Shown here in pieces: positions 1-6,495 of a stretch of 7,144 nucleotides of DNA. Each line of letters starts with the position of its first letter. Within the stretch, counting starts at the first letter, position 1. Position numbers and translations under genes: made by a program. Under the pieces are notes generated by a model. The model ran no database searches, had not been told where the DNA came from, and saw nothing but the letters and a program-made list of their open reading frames with translations. Source of the stretch: Bryobacterales bacterium (GTDB lineage Bacteria; Acidobacteriota; Terriglobia; Bryobacterales; Bryobacteraceae); the NCBI GenBank assembly GCA_016789785.1, contig JAEUQE010000337.1:1-7144 (forward strand), written 5' to 3'.

Positions 1-355
1 CCGCAGCTGTGCTGGCGGTCGCCGACTCGGTTATCCGGCTTGAACCACCGGCGGCAGATCCGGCATGGCCTCTTCCGAGCATCGGGCATGCCGGTACATC
101 GTCAGCGCCTCCGGTGGGTCAGTTTTGCTGAACATGGGTGGGTCGTTTTCCGCGAGCGCCGAAGACCTGAAGCGCAAGATCGTATGGATGAAGAGCGGCG
201 GATCAGTCCCTCGGCCTGAGTGGCGTGACTGAATCTACTTCCCGCCGATGCAGTCGAGCGTGCCTCGCGTGCCGACAAAGAGGCAGCGGCTGGAGACGGT
301 TGCCTGGGCCCGGATCCGTTGCCGAAGTAGCGGGGGAATCGGCGACATCGTTAAA
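1..355. other. Region without a convincing gene, possible mobile-element remnant
   Basis: I see no gene here that I can support. All frames are short and none gives a recognisable protein. One short plus-strand frame at 134-232 (32 codons from an ATG, ending in TGA) has codons that look plausible for a GC-rich genome, but it matches nothing I know and begins inside the repeat pair at 113-151. The region lies downstream of the minus-strand TetR gene, and I found no clear hairpin with a T-run that would terminate that gene. The best reading is decayed intergenic DNA next to an old insertion-sequence end. Confidence 0.5.
113..151. repeat. Pair of short direct repeats, IS21-like terminal repeats
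   Basis: Two copies of a GGTGGGTC-(A)GTTTT motif start at 113 and 137, a spacing of 24 bases. Tandem copies of GGTGGGTCA followed by a T-rich stretch are typical of the multiple terminal repeats to which IS21-family (IstA) transposases bind. No istA or istB reading frame is visible in the window, so this would be either the outer end of an element lying to the left or a solitary remnant. The family assignment rests on memory of such ends, not on a comparison. Confidence 0.4.
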
Positions 356-1003
356 TCAAAGCCCGAAGGGTCTTGATTCCGGCGACCCATGTTGGAAGCC
401 CACGACAAGTCTGTCCAGAAGGGCGTCGATCAGGACCGGTGGATTCACCCACGGCGAGTGAGCATGAATGATGAGGAAACTCGTCAATCCATGTACCGCG
501 GACATCCACGCTGGGCTCAGGACGCCAGGGTCTCCAGGTGCAAAGGCACCGCTCTCGACGCAGTCTGCCATGAGTTGGCGAAACATCGAGAACTGTTCGC
601 GGCCGATTTCGCCAATAAACTCCACCCGGTTCTGGCCAATCAATTCCGACGACGGATCGAACACCAAACGGTAGTGGTGCGGATGCTCCCGGCCAAACTG
701 AATGTAGGCACGAGACATCTGCAATAGCCGGGCCAGAGGATCGGGCTGCTCGGCTACGATCTTCGCGGAGATCTGCGAAAGCCCCTCGAAGGTTTGAACG
801 CACAGCGCCTTCACCACCTCTTCCTTGTCCTTGAAGTAGTAGAAGAGAGCGCTCTGGGAGTAGCCCACTTCTTCGGCGATTCTCCGGAAGGTGATGTTCT
901 GGTACCCCTCGGCGGAAAAGAGTCGTCCTGCAGCGTCCAGGATGTCCTGGCGGAGCCGCTGCTTGTTGATCTCGCGGATATTTGGGCGGTCGGCCTTCGC
1001 CAC
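356..1003 (-). CDS. TetR/AcrR-family transcriptional regulator
   Basis: This encodes a 215-residue one-component repressor, the usual length for the family. An N-terminal helix-turn-helix occupies about residues 18-64, with the family pattern ILDAAGRLFSAEGY, then FRRIAEEVGYSQSALFYYFKDKEEVVKAL. The C-terminal part (about 90-205), with YIQFGREHPHHYRLVF and WMSAVHGLTSFLI, resembles the WHG-type (TetR_C) ligand-binding domain. Such domains bind small, often lipophilic molecules, which release the dimer from DNA. The start is a GTG at 1001-1003, with a strong AGGAGGAGG ribosome site at 1016-1024, 12 bases upstream, which is slightly long. No closer in-frame start exists. The gene is divergent from the exporter operon that starts at 1166, the classic arrangement for a local repressor of efflux genes. 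Family assignment is firm; control of the neighbouring operon is inferred from position. Confidence 0.95.
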   Translation of the reverse strand: MAKADRPNIREINKQRLRQDILDAAGRLFSAEGYQNITFRRIAEEVGYSQSALFYYFKDKEEVVKALCVQTFEGLSQISAKIVAEQPDPLARLLQMSRAYIQFGREHPHHYRLVFDPSSELIGQNRVEFIGEIGREQFSMFRQLMADCVESGAFAPGDPGVLSPAWMSAVHGLTSFLIIHAHSPWVNPPVLIDALLDRLVVGFQHGSPESRPFGL

Positions 1004-1015
1004 TGCCTGATTGTG

Positions 1016-1024
1016 CCTCCTCCT
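1016..1024 (-). promoter_or_regulatory. Ribosome binding site of the TetR gene
   Basis: On the minus strand this reads AGGAGGAGG, an almost perfect Shine-Dalgarno sequence, 12 bases before the GTG at 1003. It decides the start, because no ATG, GTG or TTG lies in frame between it and 1003. Confidence 0.7.
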
Positions 1025-1053
1025 TTATGATGCACCACGCGAGGGCCTAAAGC

Positions 1054-1083
1054 TAGACCCAAACTGAGTTGTAGTCATATTTT
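1054..1083 (+). promoter_or_regulatory. Candidate sigma-70-type promoter for the exporter operon
   Basis: A TAGACC hexamer (1054-1059, four of six matches to TTGACA) is followed after 18 bases by TATTTT (1078-1083, four of six matches to TATAAT). Transcription would start near 1090, giving a leader of roughly 75 bases before the ATG at 1166. Both hexamers are weak, so this is a proposal. In its favour, the operator-like palindrome at 1056-1076 covers the spacer, as expected for a TetR-repressed promoter. Confidence 0.3.
1056..1076. promoter_or_regulatory. Candidate TetR operator (interrupted palindrome)
   Basis: The sequence has dyad symmetry about 1066. GAC at 1056-1058 pairs with GTC at 1074-1076, and AACT at 1062-1065 pairs with AGTT at 1067-1070. 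Thus seven of ten position pairs are complementary over 21 bases, with three mismatched pairs on each side between inner and outer arms. The length and the interrupted two-arm form fit operators of TetR-family dimers. It lies in the divergent intergenic region and between the proposed -35 and -10 hexamers. The symmetry is directly visible; the link to the TetR protein is inferred. Confidence 0.35.
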
Positions 1084-1086
1084 CGA

Positions 1087-1114
1087 GTGGCGCACGATTT
1101 TTTGAATCCGCCAC
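1087..1114. repeat. Quasi-palindrome able to form a hairpin
   Basis: GTGGCG at 1087-1092 is complementary to CGCCAC at 1109-1114, and inside it GATT at 1096-1099 is complementary to AATC at 1105-1108. This leaves a three-base bulge (CAC at 1093-1095) and a five-base loop (TTTTG). Ten base pairs in 28 bases is more than expected by chance in a short intergenic region. It would sit at the very 5' end of the operon transcript from the proposed promoter. It could be a second regulator site or a 5' mRNA stem; no T-run follows on either strand, so it is not a standard terminator. Confidence 0.4.
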
Positions 1115-1153
1115 GAATGAATAGGCGTCTCTAGAGCTGAAGCAACTCTCAAC

Positions 1154-1158
1154 AAGGA
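1154..1158 (+). promoter_or_regulatory. Ribosome binding site of the first operon gene
   Basis: AAGGA lies 7 bases before the ATG at 1166. It supports this start over the downstream in-frame ATG at 1211 (residue 16), which would remove most of the signal peptide. Confidence 0.6.
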
Positions 1159-1165
1159 CAATTCT

Positions 1166-1795
1166 ATGATCAAACCCCTTCTTGTATGTACATTTCTGTT
1201 CGCTCTGGGCATGGCTGACGCCGAGGAAGCCCCACAAGGCATAACACCAGTTTCGAGTGTCACTCGAAACCAGTTCCAGCCCCTCTCCGGTCAAGAGCGT
1301 TGGAGGAATTATGCGAAAGACGCATTCCTGTCTCCCGGGCCCTTCTTTGCCACCGTGATGCCCGCACTCGGAGAGCAACGACGCAATCAACCAGCCGAGT
1401 ACGGTCAGGGGTGGGACGCTTTTGGAAACAGGTTGGGACGCCGCGCGGCCCAGTACCAATTGCAGACTGCTCTTTACCACTCCTCGGCGGCTGCACTTGG
1501 AACAGAAACCGGCTACCGCCGCTGCAACTGCACAGGCGGCGCGAAACGACTCGGCTACGCACTGTCGCGCACGTTTCTGACGCGGACGAATTCCGGTTCA
1601 ATGGTACCCAACGTCGCCTACCTGGGTGGTGTCTTTGGCGGAGGCGCGATAGCGACGGAAGGCTGGTATCCGGATCGTTACCGAGCCACGGGGGAAGGGG
1701 TGCGGGCCGGGACAATTCAGGTCGGAGTCAATACAGCCATCAACGTGATTCAGGAGTTCGGACCGGAGCTCAAGAAGCTCTTCCGCCGGCGGTAG
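1166..1795 (+). CDS. Secreted protein of unknown function, acidobacterial type
   Basis: The 209-residue product has a clear Sec signal peptide (residues 1-19: basic start, hydrophobic core, ADA before the likely cleavage site), so the mature protein should be periplasmic or outer-membrane associated. I know of similar uncharacterised secreted proteins in Acidobacteria that share a W..Y.KDAF-like N-terminal block, a GYRRCNC motif (here residues 116-122, two cysteines one residue apart) and a following GAKRLGYALSRTF segment. Glycine-rich stretches near 153-160 and 182-195 could be membrane-inserting or amphipathic, but no transmembrane helix is evident in the mature part. It is the first gene of the exporter operon, 7 bases before the permease gene, which suggests a role linked to export, for example an envelope accessory factor. 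No enzymatic motif is visible. Family resemblance is from memory; function is unknown. Confidence 0.85.
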   Translation: MIKPLLVCTFLFALGMADAEEAPQGITPVSSVTRNQFQPLSGQERWRNYAKDAFLSPGPFFATVMPALGEQRRNQPAEYGQGWDAFGNRLGRRAAQYQLQTALYHSSAAALGTETGYRRCNCTGGAKRLGYALSRTFLTRTNSGSMVPNVAYLGGVFGGGAIATEGWYPDRYRATGEGVRAGTIQVGVNTAINVIQEFGPELKKLFRRR

Positions 1796-1802
1796 GTTTG
1801 CC

Positions 1803-2942
1803 ATGAACCACATTCCGCTGAAGATGCTAACAGGCGACCGAGCCAAGTACTTCGGAATCCTGTCGGGGATGGTGTTCGCCTCGCTACTGCTCAGTTTGTT
1901 CGGATCGATCTTTGTTGGATTGGTCGGACGCATGACGGCTCCGATTGAGGATGCTGGCGTGGCAGAAGTTTGGGTGATGGATCCCAAGGTAACTGCGATT
2001 GATAACTCCGTTGGGATGCGCGAAGTGGAACTGTCGCGGGTGCGCGGCGTCGAGGGAGTCCGCTGGGCGGTCCCAATGTTCCGGGGCAAAGTAAAGGCTC
2101 GCCTGGCCAACGGCGACTTCCAGAACTGCACTCTGGTGGGAATCGATGATGCGACGTTGGCAGCGGGACCTCCCGTTGTGCTCCAAGGGAAGCTGGAGGA
2201 CCTTCGCCGGACAGATGCGGTGTTCGTGGACGCAGCGGAAGCATCCCGAAAGCTGTCCAACCCGGATCGCCCTCTCCGCTTGGGGGATGCGCTCGAACTG
2301 AATGATCGCCGGGCGGTGGTGTCGGGGTTTGTGCGGATCACGCCCAGCTTCGACACGGTACCGACGCTCTTTACTACCTACCAGCGAGCCATCGAATTCG
2401 CGCCGCCCGAACGCAAACCCTTGACCTACATCCTGGTGAAGGCGACGGACGGAGTGAATCCCTCCGATCTGGCTCGCCGGATTGAGCGGGAAACCGGGCT
2501 GGGAGCCAAGACGGTTCCGGAGTTCTCTCGCAGCACGATCGCCTACATCTTCAGCGCTACGGGAATCGCCCAGAACTTCGGCCTCACCCTGGGTTTGGGA
2601 TTCCTGATCGGTCTCGCAGTTGCGGGGCAGACATTCTTCGCCTTCATTCAGGACAACCTTCGTTACTTCGGCGTAATGAAGGCCATGGGAGCGACCGACG
2701 GCCGGATTGCCGGAATGGTAGCTCTCCAGTCGGCCACGGTGGCCCTGCAGGGATTCGGCATTGGCGCCGGTCTCGCCGCCTGGATCGGATATCTGGCCGG
2801 GAACTCTGCCCTAACGATTCGCACGCCGTACTGGCTGGTCGCAGCGGTCGGCGCGGCAATTCTGCTCATTGCTGTGGTGAGCGCCCTGTTGAGTGTACGC
2901 CGTATTCTGAAGCTGCCACCCGCAGTGGTGTTCAACGGATAA
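1803..2942 (+). CDS. ABC exporter permease, FtsX/MacB/DevC type
   Basis: This 379-residue inner-membrane protein has the four-helix layout of type VII (MacB/FtsX-like) ABC permeases. TM1 is at about residues 16-40, a large periplasmic domain spans about 45-250, and TM2-TM4 lie at about 258-282, 309-332 and 343-365. The segment YFGVMKAMGATDGRIAGMV (288-306), after TM2, is the cytoplasmic coupling region conserved in FtsX-like domains. The N-terminus, IPLKML followed by FGILSGMVFASLL, resembles DevC, the permease of DevBCA exporters. The ATPase is encoded separately, unlike E. coli MacB where it is fused to the permease. These transporters work by mechanotransmission, pushing a periplasmic or membrane-bound substrate through a TolC-like duct. 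The gene starts 7 bases after the previous stop with only a weak upstream GGTAGG, so it may rely on translational coupling. The substrate cannot be told from sequence. Confidence 0.93.
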   Translation: MNHIPLKMLTGDRAKYFGILSGMVFASLLLSLFGSIFVGLVGRMTAPIEDAGVAEVWVMDPKVTAIDNSVGMREVELSRVRGVEGVRWAVPMFRGKVKARLANGDFQNCTLVGIDDATLAAGPPVVLQGKLEDLRRTDAVFVDAAEASRKLSNPDRPLRLGDALELNDRRAVVSGFVRITPSFDTVPTLFTTYQRAIEFAPPERKPLTYILVKATDGVNPSDLARRIERETGLGAKTVPEFSRSTIAYIFSATGIAQNFGLTLGLGFLIGLAVAGQTFFAFIQDNLRYFGVMKAMGATDGRIAGMVALQSATVALQGFGIGAGLAAWIGYLAGNSALTIRTPYWLVAAVGAAILLIAVVSALLSVRRILKLPPAVVFNG

Positions 2943-2945
2943 GGG
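2941..2945 (+). promoter_or_regulatory. Ribosome binding site of the ATPase gene, overlapping the permease stop
   Basis: AAGGG begins within the TAA stop codon of the permease gene (2940-2942) and lies 7 bases before the ATG at 2953. This favours coupled translation of permease and ATPase. Confidence 0.5.
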
Positions 2946-2952
2946 CTCTGCG

Positions 2953-3672
2953 ATGAACCAATCCCTGAATCCAGCGGTATCCTGCCGAGGCCTGCGCAAG
3001 CAGTACTGGATGGGTGGCCAGCCCGTCCACGCTCTCCGCGGCGTTGATCTCGATATCGCAGAACGTCAAATGGTGCTCCTGTCGGGTCCCTCCGGCTGTG
3101 GCAAGACCACTCTTATCTCAATCATCGCTGGCGTGCTGGACGCCGACGGGGGCGATTGCCAGATCCGCGGGCGTAGTTGGGCCGCTGCACGACCAGCCGA
3201 GCGAACACGACGCCGCGGAGTCGAAATCGGCTTCGTCTTCCAGTCGTTTCAACTGATCCCTGCTTTGACCGCTGTGGAAAACGTCTCCCTGCCGCTCCTG
3301 CTGAACGGAGCAAGACGCCGCGATGCGGAAAAGAGAGCCGCAGCCATGCTTCATCGCGTAGGACTGGGCGAGCGGGTGACCAACCTGCCCAAACAGCTCT
3401 CCGGCGGGCAACAGCAGCGGGTGGCCATTGCCCGCGCCCTGGTGCACGATCCGCAACTCATCGTCTGCGACGAGCCAACCAGTGCGCTCGATGCCGAGAA
3501 TGGCCGCCTCGTCATGCGGTTGCTTCGTGAGCTGGTGACCTCAGATGCCAAGACGCTCATTGTGGTGACTCACGATTCCCGTGTTTTCGGCTTCGCGGAT
3601 CGAATCGTCACCCTGAACGACGGCCAGATTGTAGCCGACCAAGTACAAACACCTGTGGAGAACCCATCATGA
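2953..3672 (+). CDS. ABC exporter ATP-binding protein, MacB/LolD/DevA type
   Basis: This encodes a complete 239-residue nucleotide-binding domain with every expected motif: Walker A GPSGCGKTT (45-53), Q-loop glutamine 97 in VFQSFQLIP, signature LSGGQ (149-153) within LSGGQQQRVAIARAL, Walker B LIVCDEP (169-175) with catalytic Glu174, D-loop SALD (177-180) and switch histidine 207 in VVTHD. The sequence pattern belongs to the lipoprotein/macrolide-export branch that pairs with FtsX-like permeases. Two copies would bind on the cytoplasmic face of the permease dimer and drive export by ATP hydrolysis. It lies 10 bases after the permease gene, and its TGA stop overlaps the next start codon in an ATGA. 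No residue that would be needed for activity is missing. Confidence 0.97.
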   Translation: MNQSLNPAVSCRGLRKQYWMGGQPVHALRGVDLDIAERQMVLLSGPSGCGKTTLISIIAGVLDADGGDCQIRGRSWAAARPAERTRRRGVEIGFVFQSFQLIPALTAVENVSLPLLLNGARRRDAEKRAAAMLHRVGLGERVTNLPKQLSGGQQQRVAIARALVHDPQLIVCDEPTSALDAENGRLVMRLLRELVTSDAKTLIVVTHDSRVFGFADRIVTLNDGQIVADQVQTPVENPS

Positions 3673-4730
3673 AGCTGATCCGAATCCTTATTCCTATCGT
3701 TGCTGTCGCCGGCTTGATCTTCGCGCTCGTGCGAGTGCCCGCGACCTCGGCCAAACTCCCCGTCCCAGTCCCGATTGAGGCTCCACCCGTGAATGGATTC
3801 TCGCAAGCGGTCAGCGGTGCTGGGCTCGTGGAGCCGAGCTCAGAGAACATCTCCATCGGCGCCCCTGTGTCAGGGCTGGTTACGGCGGTCTTCGTCAAGG
3901 TTGGCCAGGCAGTTCGTGCCGGCGACCCCCTGTTTCAGTTGGACGACCGTGCGTTGCGGGCCGAAGTATCCGTCCGGCGCGCCGCCGTTGAGAATGTCCG
4001 CCAGAAGCAGGCTCGGCTGGCGAGCTTTCCGCGCGCGGAGGAAGTAGAACCGATCGTCGCTCAAGTGCGCGAAGCCGAGGCAAGTCTCGCCGAACAGCGT
4101 GCGCAACTGGCGCGCAGGGAAGCTGTCAAAGATCCTCGCGTCGTGACTGAGGACGAGTTGGAGCGCCGCCGCTTCGCTGTCCGCACCGCAGAAGCACGGA
4201 TCGAGGCCGCCCAGGCTCAACTGAGGCTGATTCACGCCGGCAGTTGGGTCGCGGACAAGCAAGTCCTCGCCACTGACCTGTCGCTCGCGGAGGCAGAGCT
4301 TGCAAAGGCAGAGGCAGAACTGGCGCGCCTCACAGTCCGCGCGCCGGCTGCCGGCCAATGCCTGCAAGTCAAGGTGCGCGCTGGGGAGTACGCGGATCCG
4401 GCACGAAGCGGGGACGCCTTGATTCTGCTGGGGGCAACCAACGAACTACACATCCGCGCGGAAATCGATGAGTACGATGCCCCGAAAGTGCGGGAGCAAG
4501 CAGCTGCCTACGCACTGCGGCGAGGCGATGGCAGCCGGAAACTCCCCCTGCGCTTTCTCCGCTTCGAGCCGTATGTGGTGGCCAAGCGCTCCCTCTCCAA
4601 CAACGCTGCGGAACGCGTGGACACGCGCGTGTTGCAGGTGATCTATCGAATCGACGGTAAGGTGGATCGCCTCTTCCCAGGGCAGCAAGTGGATGTCTTC
4701 ATCGAATCCGTCGCCGGAGGCAGCCGGTGA
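3669..4730 (+). CDS. HlyD/DevB-type periplasmic membrane-fusion protein
   Basis: This 353-residue adaptor links the inner-membrane ABC transporter to the outer-membrane channel. Residues 5-22 form an N-terminal membrane anchor or uncleaved signal. A first lipoyl-like half lies at about 60-92 (GAPVSGLVTAVFVKVGQAVR). A long alanine-, glutamate- and arginine-rich helical hairpin follows at about 93-220, interrupted near 190-197. The second lipoyl half starts at LTVRAPAAGQ (221-230), and beta-barrel and membrane-proximal domains fill the C-terminus, ending with the usual LFPGQQVDVFI (335-345). The start ATG overlaps the ATPase stop (ATGA, 3669-3672), with GGAG at 3657-3660 as ribosome site, so the two are translationally coupled. 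The N-terminal block GAGLVEPSSENISIG is characteristic of adaptors that work with DevC-like permeases. Assignment to the family is firm; the DevB subgroup is an inference helped by the neighbours. Confidence 0.94.
   Translation: MKLIRILIPIVAVAGLIFALVRVPATSAKLPVPVPIEAPPVNGFSQAVSGAGLVEPSSENISIGAPVSGLVTAVFVKVGQAVRAGDPLFQLDDRALRAEVSVRRAAVENVRQKQARLASFPRAEEVEPIVAQVREAEASLAEQRAQLARREAVKDPRVVTEDELERRRFAVRTAEARIEAAQAQLRLIHAGSWVADKQVLATDLSLAEAELAKAEAELARLTVRAPAAGQCLQVKVRAGEYADPARSGDALILLGATNELHIRAEIDEYDAPKVREQAAAYALRRGDGSRKLPLRFLRFEPYVVAKRSLSNNAAERVDTRVLQVIYRIDGKVDRLFPGQQVDVFIESVAGGSR
4716..4720 (+). promoter_or_regulatory. Ribosome binding site deciding the GTG start of the outer-membrane channel gene
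   Basis: GGAGG inside the end of the adaptor gene lies 6 bases before the GTG at 4727. It fixes this non-ATG start, which overlaps the adaptor stop codon in GTGA (4727-4730) and gives the protein an intact signal peptide. Confidence 0.65.
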
Positions 4731-6043
4731 GAATACTCCTCTTGATCTTATGTACGTTGCCATTGGCGGCCTCCGATCGATTCGCTTGGTGGACCGGCTT
4801 CCAGGATCCAGAGCTGGAGCGGGTGGTCCAGTCTGCGATCGAAAAGAGCTTCTCCGTCCGCCTGGCCCAGGCCCGGCTTGCCGAAAAGGGAGCTGGCGTT
4901 AAGTCCGCGAAAGCGGAACGGCTACCCTCGATCGACCTGCGAGGACAGAATGGCTTTGTTCGCGGTGTGATTCCCAGCGCTGGAGGTGGCGCGCCGGGTG
5001 CGTTTATCGGTCCGAATGAACGGGGAGTCGTGCAGAAGTCTGTAGAGGCAAGGTTCGACCTGGACATCTGGCAGAGGAAGAAGCTGGCCAACGATGCCGC
5101 CTCGGCCGAGTATTCCGCCGCCCAAAAACGTGTGCTGGCCGAAGCTATTGTCTCCGCCCAGCGTGCTGGCAAGTTGTACATCGATCTCAGAGGAGTCCAG
5201 CAACGGTTGCAGATCGGCAATCAGGAATTGACCACACTCCGGGAACTGCTGGACGTCACACAGGCCCGCCGGCGAGCTGGCTTGGTGAATCAGGGCGCGG
5301 AGGCGGCGACACAAGCCGAAGTGGCGCGGGTCGAGGCACGGCTTCGTGCGCTCGAAGAGGAGGCCGATACGCTGGTGGTTCGCATAGCCGAGGAGACTGG
5401 TCAAACCTCTGGCGCATGGAAATCGCTGCGGAGTTCGCCGTCCTCGGTTCCCTTACACCAGGCTCTGGTTCCCGGTCAGCTACCCGCCGAGCGGCTGGCG
5501 GAGCGACCGGATGTCGAGGAGAGCCGTCAATTGCTGGCCGCGGCTATGGCCCTTCGCAAAGAAGCCAAGCGGGCCCGGCTGCCACAACTGCAGATCGTCG
5601 GCAGTGTTGGGCGCCTTGCGGAGTCATTCCCGGGCCTCCTACTGGGCAGCTCCAACATCTTCACCATCGGTAACAGCCTGCTGATGCCGCTCTTCGATGG
5701 TGGGAGGCTGCGGGCCAATTTCGAGATCCGATCCGCCCAGGAGCAGCAGGCGGCAATTCGTCTAGAGGAGACAATCGCTCGGGCCGCCAATGAACTCGCC
5801 ACCGCACAGACCCTATTCTTGGCAGCCATCGAGAAGCGGCAGTCGCTCGAGCGGGCTAGCACCGCGTCCGCAGAAGAGGCCGAGATTGCGGAACAGTCGT
5901 TTCGATCCGGGCTAGGCGAATGGAGCGAGGTACTGGAACGCAAGCGGCGCGTGTTCGCTCAGGAGGAAGAACTGGTGATCAATCGTGCGGCGCAGAGCCG
6001 CGCACAAATCGACATCTATGCTGCCCTGGCGGGCAGTTGGTAG
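4727..6043 (+). CDS. TolC/NodT-type outer-membrane efflux channel
   Basis: The 438-residue product has a Sec signal peptide (about residues 1-16) and then the two-repeat architecture of outer-membrane efflux proteins. NodT-like marks are WWTGFQDPELERVV (21-34), the first repeat motif LDIWQRKK (112-119), ERPDVEESRQLLAAA (259-273), PLFDGGRLRAN (321-331) at the start of the second barrel/helix repeat, and the C-terminal AALAGSW. Long heptad-like helices at about 115-220 and 335-425 would form the periplasmic tunnel. NodT proteins are often lipoproteins; here the only N-terminal cysteine (residue 9, in LLILCTLP) lacks a good lipobox and sits in the hydrophobic core, so normal Sec cleavage is more likely. 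A trimer would complete the exporter formed by the three preceding genes. GTG start chosen for its ribosome site and signal peptide. Confidence 0.94.
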   Translation: MRILLLILCTLPLAASDRFAWWTGFQDPELERVVQSAIEKSFSVRLAQARLAEKGAGVKSAKAERLPSIDLRGQNGFVRGVIPSAGGGAPGAFIGPNERGVVQKSVEARFDLDIWQRKKLANDAASAEYSAAQKRVLAEAIVSAQRAGKLYIDLRGVQQRLQIGNQELTTLRELLDVTQARRRAGLVNQGAEAATQAEVARVEARLRALEEEADTLVVRIAEETGQTSGAWKSLRSSPSSVPLHQALVPGQLPAERLAERPDVEESRQLLAAAMALRKEAKRARLPQLQIVGSVGRLAESFPGLLLGSSNIFTIGNSLLMPLFDGGRLRANFEIRSAQEQQAAIRLEETIARAANELATAQTLFLAAIEKRQSLERASTASAEEAEIAEQSFRSGLGEWSEVLERKRRVFAQEEELVINRAAQSRAQIDIYAALAGSW

Positions 6044-6055
6044 GAAAAACTTCGC

Positions 6056-6061
6056 AAAGGA
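6056..6061 (+). promoter_or_regulatory. Ribosome binding site of the DUF2141 gene
   Basis: AAAGGA lies 8 bases before the ATG at 6070. It supports this start over a longer frame opening at 5920 inside the channel gene. Confidence 0.6.
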
Positions 6062-6069
6062 CCATCTCA

Positions 6070-6486
6070 ATGAATAAACTCACTCCCTTACTTATGCTCG
6101 CCGCGGCCGCTCTATACTCCGAACCGCTGACGCTCACCGTCAATCTAAAGCGGTTCAAGTCGGACAAGGGTGCTGTTGAAGTAGCTCTATTCGATCAAGC
6201 GGCCGCTTTCCCCACCAAGCCGGAGAAGGCGATCGCCAAACAGCGGGCCCCGATCACAGGCGGTACAGCCACGGTGGAATTCCGCGATCTCAAGCCGGGA
6301 ACCTATGCCGTCTCCGCTTACCACGACGTCAACAACAACGGGAAGATGGATGCCAACTTCATCGGCATTCCGAAAGAGCCGACCGGTGCTTCGAATGATG
6401 CGAAGGGTCGCATGGGACCTCCTTCGTTCAAGGACGCTCAGTTCACGTTGAATGCGCCCGGCGCCGTCAGCATCTCCATGCAGTGA
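6070..6486 (+). CDS. Secreted DUF2141-family protein
   Basis: This 138-residue protein starts with a signal peptide (about residues 1-17, cleavage likely before EPLTL). The remainder fits DUF2141, a family of small periplasmic or secreted beta-sandwich proteins of unknown function. Supporting marks are the first strand pair LTLTVNLKRFKSDKGAVEVALFD (20-42), the central FRDLKPGTYAVSAYHDVNNNGKMD (71-94) and FIGIPKEPTGASNDA (97-111). The aspartate- and asparagine-rich DVNNNGKMD loop resembles a metal, perhaps calcium, binding turn. The start is ATG 6070; a longer in-frame reading from 5920 would overlap the channel gene and bury the signal peptide. It follows the channel gene by 26 bases and is probably part of the same operon. 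Its contribution to export is unknown; an envelope or substrate-binding role is possible. Confidence 0.88.
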   Translation: MNKLTPLLMLAAAALYSEPLTLTVNLKRFKSDKGAVEVALFDQAAAFPTKPEKAIAKQRAPITGGTATVEFRDLKPGTYAVSAYHDVNNNGKMDANFIGIPKEPTGASNDAKGRMGPPSFKDAQFTLNAPGAVSISMQ

Positions 6487-6495
6487 GAGCACGAC

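Noticed and set aside
134..232. A 32-codon plus-strand frame at the left edge
   Set aside because: It is short, unrecognised and starts inside the repeat pair; it may be the tail of a disrupted gene but cannot be supported as one.
300..355. Possible terminator downstream of the TetR gene
   Set aside because: GGATCC and GGGCCC give only short self-complementary pieces, and no T-run follows on the minus strand.
225..461. A 78-codon plus-strand frame overlapping the end of the TetR gene
   Set aside because: It is cysteine-, arginine- and serine-rich, overlaps a real gene in antisense and has no ribosome site.
1129..1136. Perfect 8-base palindrome CTCTAGAG upstream of the first operon gene
   Set aside because: It is too short to stand out by itself; its flanks are not symmetrical and it is a less convincing operator than 1056-1076.
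1598..2356. A 252-codon minus-strand frame opposite the permease gene
   Set aside because: It is antisense to two well-supported genes, is rich in serine, arginine and threonine as expected for a shadow frame, and has no recognisable domain.
5920..6486. A 188-codon frame that includes the DUF2141 protein with a 50-residue N-terminal extension
   Set aside because: The extension overlaps the channel gene in another frame, is compositionally unlike a protein start and would bury the signal peptide. The ATG at 6070 has its own ribosome site.
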